Source of the DNA: Foetidibacter luteolus
GTDB taxonomy: Bacteria > Bacteroidota > Bacteroidia > Chitinophagales > Chitinophagaceae
Assembly (NCBI RefSeq): GCF_009650435.1
Contig: NZ_VVIP01000033.1
Span: forward strand, 21,350 to 85,349
DNA length: 64,000 bases
Direction: 5' to 3'
Below are positions 57,205 to 64,000 of this stretch, in pieces. How positions within the stretch are numbered: the stretch's first letter is position 1; every line of letters starts with the position of its first letter. Below the pieces are notes generated by a model that was given only the letters and a program-made list of their open reading frames with translations, searched no databases and was not told the origin of the DNA. The position numbers and the translations under genes are program-made.

Positions 57205-58515
57205 TTACACCCACCAGGAAAGCACCAGCACACCTATCAACCCCATAACCGATACCAGCGTATCCATTACAGACCATGTTTTGATGGTGTCTTTTAATGA
57301 CAGTTGAAAATATTCCCTGAACAGCCAGAAGCCGGTATCGTTTACATGAGAAAACATCATGCTGCCTGCGCCAATGCTTAATACCATCAGGTTGGGGTTA
57401 ATTGAAGTTGTTGCCAGCAGCGGCGCTATAAACCCTGCGGTAGTAATACCAGAAACGGTTGAAGAGCCAACGCAAACACGGATTACCGCGGCAATACTCC
57501 AGCCCAGCACGTAAGCGTTCATATTCGCGTTTTGCAATTGCCCTGCAATCAACTGAGATACACCACCATCGGTAAGCACCTGTTTCAAAGCCCCGGCGCC
57601 GCCAAAAATCAATAAAAGAGAAGCCACTTCTTTAACTGCTATGGTAAGCTGCTCATTTACCTGCTGTTTGTTGTGGCGCTTAAAAATGCCCAGTGAAAAC
57701 AGGGCGAATACAATGGTTATTATCAGGCTAACAGTGGCATCGCCAACAAAGAGCAGGCAATTCTTTATTGCTCCGTTTGCTGTAAAAGGTACTATAAGTG
57801 CGCTGCCGCCAATCAGCAGTATGGGCAGCAGCAGGGTAAGAACGCTCATGGAAACCGTGGGGAGCTGGTGCGTTGCTGCCGGAGGCGCTACGAAAGAAAG
57901 GTTGGGTTGTGTGTTGTACTTTTTAACAGTGGAGCCATACCATCCCCCTGATATTAAAATAGCAGGCACAGAAATAATGATGCCGTAAAGCAGGGTTAAA
58001 CCCATGTCTGCATTTAGTTGTTTAACCAAAAACAACGGGGCAGGGTGGGGCGGCAGGTAACCTTGTGTTACGGATAGTGAGGCCAGCAAAGGCAAGCCAA
58101 CATAAACAGCGGGTAAGTTATTTCTAACCGCAACGGTAATGGCTATGGGTACCAATAGCATAAAGCCTACGGAATAAAACAAGGGCAGGCTAACTATAAA
58201 GCCTGTTACCATAAAAGCCCAGCGTATGTGCTTAACGCCAAACCAGGTTGTCATTTTCGCGGAGATCTGCTCGGCAGCGCCGCTTATGCCTACCAGTTTG
58301 CCCAGCATAGCACCCAATGCTATAATGGCTGCAATAGAACCCAGTGTGCTGCCAATGCCATCCTGTATGCTCTTCATCAGTTGTATGGGCTGCAAGCCAA
58401 GCAACAACCCTAAGCCGATGCTCACAATTAAAAATGCCAGGAAAGTGTTTAGCCTTACGTAAGAAATAAGGAACACTAATACAAGAATACCGGTGACAGT
58501 AATGAGAATTGTCAT
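57205..58515 (-). CDS. GntP-family permease
   Basis: The 436-residue membrane protein has 12 or so hydrophobic segments and the GntP-family pattern: FLAFLIVSIGLGLLLG near the start, GSIAAIIALGAMLGKLVGIS, MVTGFIVSLPLFYSVGFMLL, GYLPPHPAPLFLVKQLNADM, GGAGALKQVLTDGGVSQLIA, and the end motif MMFSHVNDTGFWLFREYF. GntP transporters take up gluconate and related sugar acids or hydroxy-acids with protons. It is the last gene of a unit with two nucleoside-hydrolase-fold proteins, 95 bp after the second, so its substrate may be a sugar acid tied to their products; that is inference. Confidence 0.93.
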   Translation of the reverse strand: MTILITVTGILVLVFLISYVRLNTFLAFLIVSIGLGLLLGLQPIQLMKSIQDGIGSTLGSIAAIIALGAMLGKLVGISGAAEQISAKMTTWFGVKHIRWAFMVTGFIVSLPLFYSVGFMLLVPIAITVAVRNNLPAVYVGLPLLASLSVTQGYLPPHPAPLFLVKQLNADMGLTLLYGIIISVPAILISGGWYGSTVKKYNTQPNLSFVAPPAATHQLPTVSMSVLTLLLPILLIGGSALIVPFTANGAIKNCLLFVGDATVSLIITIVFALFSLGIFKRHNKQQVNEQLTIAVKEVASLLLIFGGAGALKQVLTDGGVSQLIAGQLQNANMNAYVLGWSIAAVIRVCVGSSTVSGITTAGFIAPLLATTSINPNLMVLSIGAGSMMFSHVNDTGFWLFREYFQLSLKDTIKTWSVMDTLVSVMGLIGVLVLSWWV

Positions 58516-58610
58516 GTTCTAATATACGGCGGATAATGTTGAATAACAGTGCCAGGCCAAAGAATAACGGGTGCCGTTAGCCCGGGGCCTATCTGTGTAT
58601 TCATAGTCGT

Positions 58611-59648
58611 TTATTTGCGGGTGTTGAACAGAATAAGTTTTGAATATAGATCATCCAGCAGTAATTGCACATCCAGTTGCGTGTACACACGGATATTTCT
58701 GCCTTTATGATTTGTTTCATAAATGCCCTGGTTGTTAATTAACGGCGACGGGCGCAGTACGTAAAAACTTGAGGAGGGATCCGGTTCAAACGAAGATTGC
58801 AAAGAGGTAAGCAATACCAACGGGCTGTCGCCAACAATATAAACCTCCCCGACATTGAAATGATGTTTTATTGACATCTGCATAATGCGTTCAACGTTGC
58901 TTGTGAGATATTCGCCAATCTTTCCCTGTGTCTTAACTCTCGTCAATAAAGAGGAATAAGGCATCATAACCTGGCGGTATACATTTCTTGGGATTTGCCA
59001 TATGGGTATGGTTGATTGGTTAAAAACGACTTGTCCTGCCTTCAGATCTATGGCCAGGTTGTATTCAAGTGTTGTATAGCCCGGAGGGGGAGTTGCCAAC
59101 TCAGGGTATTCGGGGCCACCGATCCATATTAGGGTTAAACGATTGGCAATCTTTGGCTCCATAAGATATGCGCTTGCAATATCTGTAAGGCCTGCACCGC
59201 ATACGATGTATAACGGGAGTTTAGTATCATCTCTCATTGCTTCTTTAACGATTGCGCTTGCTGCATCAGATTTTTGAGCTGTACTGTCATTTTCCAGCGC
59301 AAAATTTGATCCCTGGTAAACACTATAGGTATTGCTTAGGTTCATGATCTGCAATACTTCTTCAGCTTTTTGTTTTGCATGAGTTGCACTTTCTTTCGAT
59401 GGGTCCCATCCATCGCCCTCCCTTAGGTGAGAGCCAATGATACCGCGTATTTCCACTGATGGGGATAAAAGATGCTGCACTAATTGAAACAACCCGTCAG
59501 GGTCGCCACCAAAATCGTTATCAATAATTACACGCATTCTTGGTTGCACGGGGCTATCTGTAAAAAGCTTTGCGTTACCCTCCTGCGCTGTTGATGCAGA
59601 ACAGGTGGCTGCCGCCAGTAGCAAAATGCTTAATAACTTTTTGAACAT
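58611..59648 (-). CDS. exported inosine/uridine-preferring nucleoside hydrolase family protein
   Basis: The 345-residue protein has a signal peptide (LLSILLLAAATCSASTAQ) and the nucleoside hydrolase calcium motif in modified form: RVIIDNDFGGDPDGLFQLVQ (about 39-58), where the classical form is DTDPGxDD. YIVCGAGLTDIASAYLME corresponds to the central strand and EYNLAIDLKAGQVVF to the ExN...D ribose-site segment. Enzymes of this fold cleave the N-glycosidic bond of ribonucleosides. Export to the periplasm and the altered motif leave the exact substrate open. It starts 12 bp after the preceding gene's stop and is surely co-transcribed with it. Confidence 0.85.
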   Translation of the reverse strand: MFKKLLSILLLAAATCSASTAQEGNAKLFTDSPVQPRMRVIIDNDFGGDPDGLFQLVQHLLSPSVEIRGIIGSHLREGDGWDPSKESATHAKQKAEEVLQIMNLSNTYSVYQGSNFALENDSTAQKSDAASAIVKEAMRDDTKLPLYIVCGAGLTDIASAYLMEPKIANRLTLIWIGGPEYPELATPPPGYTTLEYNLAIDLKAGQVVFNQSTIPIWQIPRNVYRQVMMPYSSLLTRVKTQGKIGEYLTSNVERIMQMSIKHHFNVGEVYIVGDSPLVLLTSLQSSFEPDPSSSFYVLRPSPLINNQGIYETNHKGRNIRVYTQLDVQLLLDDLYSKLILFNTRK

Positions 59649-59660
59649 GGTTGTTGTAGT

Positions 59661-61250
59661 TTACTTTACAGTAATAATTATTCTTTGATAGGCGGTAAGA
59701 GAAGGCGAACCATCATCTTTTGCTTCAATAATCATGTGAATTGTTTGTGCTGTAATCGCGTCTTTAGGAACAGTAACCTTTACCTGTGCTGCATTCCCGT
59801 TTAAAATGCTTACTGTGTCAGGATATGTGCCTGCCTTGTATTGCCACCATTTTATCGAAACTTTGTCTTTGTCGGGATCTGTAACATTTCCATTCAGCCT
59901 TATCGTTTCTCCGGGTGATGCCAGCACATTCAGCGGATTTTCAATTGTAATTACAGGTGCATGGTTCGCATCAGTATATTTTGATGTTACTGACCATTTC
60001 ATGCGTATGGCAAAATCATTTTGAGCGGCAGGAAAAAAATCAGGGCCTGAATTTTCATTTTTACCCGGCTGCTCACTTATCGTGCTGAGTGCCGTAACCA
60101 TTGCCTGCTGAGATGTATCGCCTGCCGGCAATGCAAAAGGGTTTACTATTTGTTTAGATATTTGCCTGCCACCCCAGCCGCCGTAAGATCCATCTTCGTA
60201 AGCCCGTAATCCATTACCCGTTATATTCATAAATGTGGCATTGTCGCCTTCACCAAGCCATGACCCTTTAGGTTGCACAGGCATCCATACCACGTAGCCC
60301 ATGCTCCTTAACTGCTCATTCGTGTAACCGGAGAAACCAAAATAATCCATAATATCTCCTTTTACCATCTGCTTACCGTCACCCCAAACCCGGTATAATT
60401 TGCCCAGCGGTCCACGGTCAGAAACATTTTCTTTCATCCACGAACTGGTTAAATAAACTGAATCTTCTGCGTTTGCACGTAACTGCGCACCGTAACCATA
60501 GTTTGGCCCGCCGCTGAATTGACGGTATTCAATATCCGGCCAGTTAGGTTTAATGTATTTGGGATAAGTGTCATCCTGGTCTCCTGACGGCAGCAAAACT
60601 ACTTTTTGCGAGATTTTGTTTTTTACAGCTTCCCATTGCGTTGTAAACTCATATTGTTCCTGTATACTTTTTAATGCTCTTGCAATGGTGCTTTGCCCGC
60701 CCCATGCGGTTATAAACAGTTTTCCTGGTTTGTCATCAAGCATCAATGTCTTTACCAGGTCAGAACCTGGAGAGTTTTTTGAAATGTCTCCATCAAATTC
60801 AATATTTCCAAAGCGTACTTTTGATTTCAACACATCGGGCGACGGATAGTTTGGATTATGCACTTTAAGGTTCGGGTAAACCTTTGCATAAGCGTCAACA
60901 ATATCATCAATAAAGCGTTCGTCTTTCGCCCAGCGCCACGATGTACATGGGCAGGTGTCCAGTCCAAATCTTGCATATTCTCTTCCAGGAACAAACCATT
61001 TCGTTCCCTTGCCATCTCCCTTCCAGTGGTATTGGCTACTGGTATAAATGAGCCCTTCTACATTAACGTCGCTGCTATACAGCAAAAAACGGATAAGCGA
61101 GTTATTATCATCAAGTTCAGGGTCGGCAGTAATTACTATGCGTGGCTTTGTTTGTGTATTTGGGTGTTGTGCTTTAATAAGTGCCGGCATACACAGGGCT
61201 ATGAGACCAATACCCAACAGCTTGCGGAATATTGAAATTGCTGACTTCAT
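59661..61250 (-). CDS. exported DUF1593 (Sde182-like) nucleoside-hydrolase-fold protein
   Basis: ATG 61250 gives a signal peptide (FRKLLGIGLIALCMPALIKA); ATGs at 61262 and 61277 are also in frame. The N-terminal DUF1593 domain (about 30-330 of 529) has RIVITADPELDDNNSLIRFL, the IunH-like metal motif, plus KLFITAWGGQSTIARALKSI and the GPNYGYGAQLRANAEDSVYL and MPVQPKGSWLGEGDNATFM segments. The C-terminal part is an Ig/cadherin-like domain (PVITIENPLNVLASPGETIR, DPDKDKVSIKWWQY) ending HMIIEAKDDGSPSLTAYQRI. This is the architecture of the Sde182 family, described as cellulose-binding with unclear catalysis. It is the first gene of the hydrolase-hydrolase-permease unit. Confidence 0.88.
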   Translation of the reverse strand: MKSAISIFRKLLGIGLIALCMPALIKAQHPNTQTKPRIVITADPELDDNNSLIRFLLYSSDVNVEGLIYTSSQYHWKGDGKGTKWFVPGREYARFGLDTCPCTSWRWAKDERFIDDIVDAYAKVYPNLKVHNPNYPSPDVLKSKVRFGNIEFDGDISKNSPGSDLVKTLMLDDKPGKLFITAWGGQSTIARALKSIQEQYEFTTQWEAVKNKISQKVVLLPSGDQDDTYPKYIKPNWPDIEYRQFSGGPNYGYGAQLRANAEDSVYLTSSWMKENVSDRGPLGKLYRVWGDGKQMVKGDIMDYFGFSGYTNEQLRSMGYVVWMPVQPKGSWLGEGDNATFMNITGNGLRAYEDGSYGGWGGRQISKQIVNPFALPAGDTSQQAMVTALSTISEQPGKNENSGPDFFPAAQNDFAIRMKWSVTSKYTDANHAPVITIENPLNVLASPGETIRLNGNVTDPDKDKVSIKWWQYKAGTYPDTVSILNGNAAQVKVTVPKDAITAQTIHMIIEAKDDGSPSLTAYQRIIITVK

Positions 61251-61453
61251 ATAGTAAGGCATCTTTTGGTTAAACAACTTTTACTTAACAGTAGCTGAAG
61301 GTTCTATATACCCAGCTTTATTATTTCATCGTATCGCCTGTTGAGTATTCCTGCGTGGCAAAGCAGTCATTTGTACGGTTGTTTCTTTGGGCGGCGTTAC
61401 AGGCCCTGGTTGATAAGAAACGGATAGGCATCTCCAGCGTTTCCTCAAAATAA

Positions 61454-62821
61454 TCAGCTAATATGCAGTTTCTCCAGTTGAGATTTTAAATGGTTCTGCA
61501 AATCGCTGAAAGTTTTATATACGGTGCGGTAGTGCCCAAGATCCTGTAATTTTTTCTTGAATTTCAGCAGGGACAGGATGTCGTCGCTAATATTTTCAGC
61601 AGATATGGGCGCATCTTTAAAATAGGTATAAATCATCGGTTTGTTTTTTTCTGTAAACTGGCCAAATGCCACTTCAAATTCTTCTTCTGTGTATTTACCC
61701 ACTTTAGAAAAGAACAGGCTGATAAAAATATCGCATTCCCTGATAGCCTTATTGTATTCTTTCTGCAAGCCGTCTTTGCTTAAAACGTCCAGGAAGTTTT
61801 CCCAGATAATCAGCTCTATGTAGCGGCCTTTTTTTACCAGTTCGTTATTTTCCCGTGCAATAAAAATTTCAAGCAACCTTCTGTCCTCCACAAGCTCTGC
61901 CGAGCTGGCCAGGAAAATCTTTATGGTTGCAGGCAGTTGCATTGTCCCGTTGTTTCCGGCAATTTTTTTTGCCGGCGGATGGGTAACCTGTTGAATCATC
62001 TCCTTCAAATCGTTAATGGCGTTCTCATATTCCGCATCTATCCTGTGCAGGCCGGATATCCTGGCCGATGATTCACTTAGCGTCAGCCCTGCTTCGTGGA
62101 TATATGCACCGTTTTGATCTTTATTAAAAATAGTCGTGAGCCAGTTGCTTATAACATCCCGGTAGGGCAATAAATCGTTACTGATAATTAGAACATCCTG
62201 TGGTAAGTTATCATAACGTAAAACAGGTTTTACCAGGCATAGTTCCGGCTCTTCCTGGTAGCTAAACTGGCCTGTACAGCCAATGGCCTCTTTATCATTA
62301 ATAATTTCTTTTTCTATATCCCGCTGGTTACCGGCAAAAATAATTTCCCAGTTCTTCTCCTGTATGCCTGCCGGTGAAGGCTGGCTGATAACACCGGCCT
62401 CCCAAAGTTTGTAGAGGGGCGCTATATAGCCGGATGTAGAGCCTGGCGACACAAGATATATCCGCTTTATTTTATCTGACTTGATGGAGTTTATTTCTGA
62501 ATCTTTCGCCGCAATAAAGAAGGCAGAAAAGTAAGGTATCTTTTGGTGGTTTTTCTTCACTGCGAACAGTGGTGTTACTTTGCCGGCTATTACATCCATG
62601 CATTTTATATACTTGCCGGGGGGTATGGTTGCCAGCGTATTGCGGGTAATCATATAAGGCTCGTCGTTGTAGGAGAATTTAAGGAAGTCTATAGCATCAA
62701 AAACCGGCGCCGGGCTTTGCTGGTTAATAAGACTGGTTAGGTTGGTAAAAACTTTTCTTAACCCATCGTCATATTCATTATCTGGCTGGCTGGCAACAAG
62801 GGATATGCGTAATGAAGGCAT
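61454..62821 (-). CDS. fusion of a PhnD-like ligand-binding domain and a TIR-like domain
   Basis: The 455-residue protein has no signal peptide. Residues about 1-275 follow the phosphonate/phosphate-binding (PhnD-type) periplasmic-binding fold: PYFSAFFIAAKDSEINSIKS, IYLVSPGSTSGYIAPLYKLW with the StSGY anion-site signature (128-132), EIIFAGNQRDIEKEIINDKE, and NDLLPYRDVISNWLTTIF. After a helical linker, residues about 299-455 look like a TIR/DUF4062-type domain: IKIFLASSAELVEDRRLLEI, YIELIIWENFLDVLSKDGLQ, RECDIFISLFFSKVGKYTEE with EEEF as a candidate catalytic acidic site, and KPMIYTYFKDA. A cytoplasmic ligand sensor joined to a TIR-like effector suggests signalling or anti-phage immunity. It lies 9 bp behind the HAD hydrolase gene. 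Domain calls are by pattern; function is inferred. Confidence 0.8.
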   Translation of the reverse strand: MPSLRISLVASQPDNEYDDGLRKVFTNLTSLINQQSPAPVFDAIDFLKFSYNDEPYMITRNTLATIPPGKYIKCMDVIAGKVTPLFAVKKNHQKIPYFSAFFIAAKDSEINSIKSDKIKRIYLVSPGSTSGYIAPLYKLWEAGVISQPSPAGIQEKNWEIIFAGNQRDIEKEIINDKEAIGCTGQFSYQEEPELCLVKPVLRYDNLPQDVLIISNDLLPYRDVISNWLTTIFNKDQNGAYIHEAGLTLSESSARISGLHRIDAEYENAINDLKEMIQQVTHPPAKKIAGNNGTMQLPATIKIFLASSAELVEDRRLLEIFIARENNELVKKGRYIELIIWENFLDVLSKDGLQKEYNKAIRECDIFISLFFSKVGKYTEEEFEVAFGQFTEKNKPMIYTYFKDAPISAENISDDILSLLKFKKKLQDLGHYRTVYKTFSDLQNHLKSQLEKLHIS

Positions 62822-62830
62822 GGCTATAGC

Positions 62831-63520
62831 TTAATATGACAGAATATATTGTTTCAGTTTTTCTAAATTATCAAAGTGCCGGTAAGGTGCGTTAGCCGGC
62901 GCCGGGCCCACCAGCAGGCCTTCTGCAGAAATATTTTCGGCAAAAGCGATATCCGATTCCAACCTGTCGCCTACTACAAATATTTTTGACACATTCCCGG
63001 CCTCTTGCAACCAGTTTTGCAGGATAAGCGGATTGGGTTTATTAAAACCGCTGATAGCAGAAATAAAAATTTTTTCAAAACAACTGCTTAACGAAAGTGC
63101 CTGCAACACATGGCCAAAGCCGGGTACATTATTGCTAACCAAAATATTTTTCCAGCCGGCAAGCTTTGTTTCTTCCAAAGCGGCATAAGCGCCTTCATAC
63201 AATTTCCAACTGGATAATTGCAGGTACTGCTCATTAACACCGGCTGCTTTTATGGCGGCCTCTTCTTTATCAAAACCAAGGGCTTCAAAAATTCTGGCGA
63301 GGGTAGGGGTTACATAATCCCACCAATCCTGTTCATTGGTAAGGTATGTATAGTCTCTTTCGGGGTGGTGCCAGGGAAAACCATCCTGCAACATGCTGCT
63401 TACCAAACGGTAATTTGCCTCTGTCGCCTTGTTGGCCGCCAGTTCAAATATAGCGGCCTCCCAATTTCCTTCCCGGTAGCCAAGGGTGCCGTCAAAATCC
63501 CAGAAAATGATTTTTGTCAT
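62831..63520 (-). CDS. HAD-superfamily hydrolase
   Basis: The 229-residue protein shows all HAD motifs: IIFWDFDGTLG (motif I, nucleophile D8 and acid D10), ILVSNNVPG (motif II), the Lys in SGFNKPNPLIL (motif III), and FVVGDRLESDIAFAENIS (motif IV). A helical cap lies between motifs I and II (about 18-115), as in the phosphoglycolate phosphatase-like subclass. It probably dephosphorylates a small metabolite in the cytoplasm. It is the first gene of a two-gene operon with the PhnD/TIR-like fusion, so a joint role is likely, although the substrate is unknown. Confidence 0.93.
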   Translation of the reverse strand: MTKIIFWDFDGTLGYREGNWEAAIFELAANKATEANYRLVSSMLQDGFPWHHPERDYTYLTNEQDWWDYVTPTLARIFEALGFDKEEAAIKAAGVNEQYLQLSSWKLYEGAYAALEETKLAGWKNILVSNNVPGFGHVLQALSLSSCFEKIFISAISGFNKPNPLILQNWLQEAGNVSKIFVVGDRLESDIAFAENISAEGLLVGPAPANAPYRHFDNLEKLKQYILSY

Positions 63521-63589
63521 TTACTAATATATACAATTTCTATGCATGCGGCTACCGCTAAGGCGTTTGCCGGTTACTTGCACAAAAAA

Positions 63590-63670
63590 CAATTATGGGC
63601 CCGGCAGAAGTACAGGCATGAGGCAGCCGTTGCGTCGCACTCTTGTACGCCTTGTCCGCTATGCAGCTTT
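63590..63670 (-). repeat. TGCGACGCAA-family dispersed repeat
   Basis: ATTATGGGCCCGGCAGAAG, GGCATGAGGC and GTTGCGTCGCACTCTTGTACG fit the GGGCCC-ended form. It lies just upstream of the HAD operon. I see no gene in 63521-64000. Confidence 0.92.
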
Positions 63671-63887
63671 TCCCACAGTATAGTATGGCAGCAGAAAATT
63701 GCAACATAAGCAAGGATGGAGTTGAAAGCGATAAACCAAATTCATTCAGTACCGGAGTACGAGTGGATTTTTTCCTCATTCACAAACACGCAACATCTAC
63801 GAGGCTTTGTTTGTTCAGTGTTCGTTTGTTTAACGTTCAATGTTAGCGCCACTTGCACATTGTAACCTCAAAAAAACTTCAACCTCT

Positions 63888-63935
63888 TACCCATCAACAG
63901 ACTGGTAACCTGCAACCGGTAACCGGCAACTGTCT
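63888..63935 (-). repeat. ACCGGTTGC word cluster
   Basis: CAACAGACTGGTAACCTGCA, ACCGGTAACCGGCAACTG is the reverse-complement style of the unit repeated at 9645-9780. Confidence 0.75.
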
Positions 63936-64000
63936 TTCGGGTAGCTTTGTGATTAAACATTGCCCGCCAACCACAAAGCTCCGTAGCTGCGATATGTTAG

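Noticed and set aside
63643..63846. 67-codon plus-strand ORF
   Set aside because: It starts in the dispersed repeat and has no protein-like pattern or supporting context.

Overview
The window comes from a bacterium of the phylum Bacteroidota, most likely the Chitinophagaceae. Supporting signs are a type IX secretion C-terminal sorting domain, SusC-style carboxypeptidase-regulatory plus TonB receptor architecture, a Reg_prop/Y_Y_Y sensor kinase, long YD-repeat/RHS genes with a DUF6443-type N-terminus, near TAnnTTTG -7 boxes, and starts without clear Shine-Dalgarno sequences. No rRNA, tRNA, transposase or CRISPR array was seen.

Layout. 0-13 kb is mostly core metabolism and housekeeping: the 3' part of a PQQ dehydrogenase with an inserted cytochrome c domain, a tandem repeat block, a Tat-exported sugar isomerase-like protein, a GapN-like aldehyde dehydrogenase, a membrane zinc peptidase, Tex, a PepSY-like secreted protein, a VOC protein, a decayed glycerophosphodiesterase and TyrS. 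13-20 kb carries a giant C25 (gingipain-family) peptidase with a sorting domain and an OprB-like porin. 20-26.6 kb is a heavy-metal RND efflux operon led by a small His-rich exported protein. 26.9-29.6 kb holds a papain-like peptidase next to a chagasin-type inhibitor, then an exported amidohydrolase.

30.7-45 kb is a long same-strand run of surface/secreted genes ending in a 1.85-kaa RHS protein. Its AT-rich C-terminal tip has an HExxH metallopeptidase motif and overlaps a small membrane-anchored ORF, an apparent polymorphic toxin/immunity pair. 45-49 kb is a low-GC patch of accessory genes (DUF1493-like, peptidase E-like, DinB-like, unknown membrane protein) bounded by two related ~100-bp sequences. 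49-56 kb has a TonB receptor divergent from an orphan Reg_prop sensor kinase, then an AT-rich LRR-like gene behind a broken ORF. 57-61 kb is a probable operon of two nucleoside-hydrolase-fold proteins and a GntP-type permease. 61.4-63.5 kb is a two-gene operon of a HAD hydrolase and a fusion of a PhnD-like ligand-binding domain to a TIR-like domain, the best candidate for an undescribed sensing/defence system.

Intergenic space is dominated by repeats: a ~70-100 bp dispersed family with core TGCGACGCAA (about 13 copies in both orientations, several bracketing single accessory genes), a GGGCTTTCCGCT family, TTCGACAAGCTCAG repeats, two tandem arrays (80-bp and 42-bp units) and GC-rich palindromes. 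One palindrome family has entered a coding region three times in frame.
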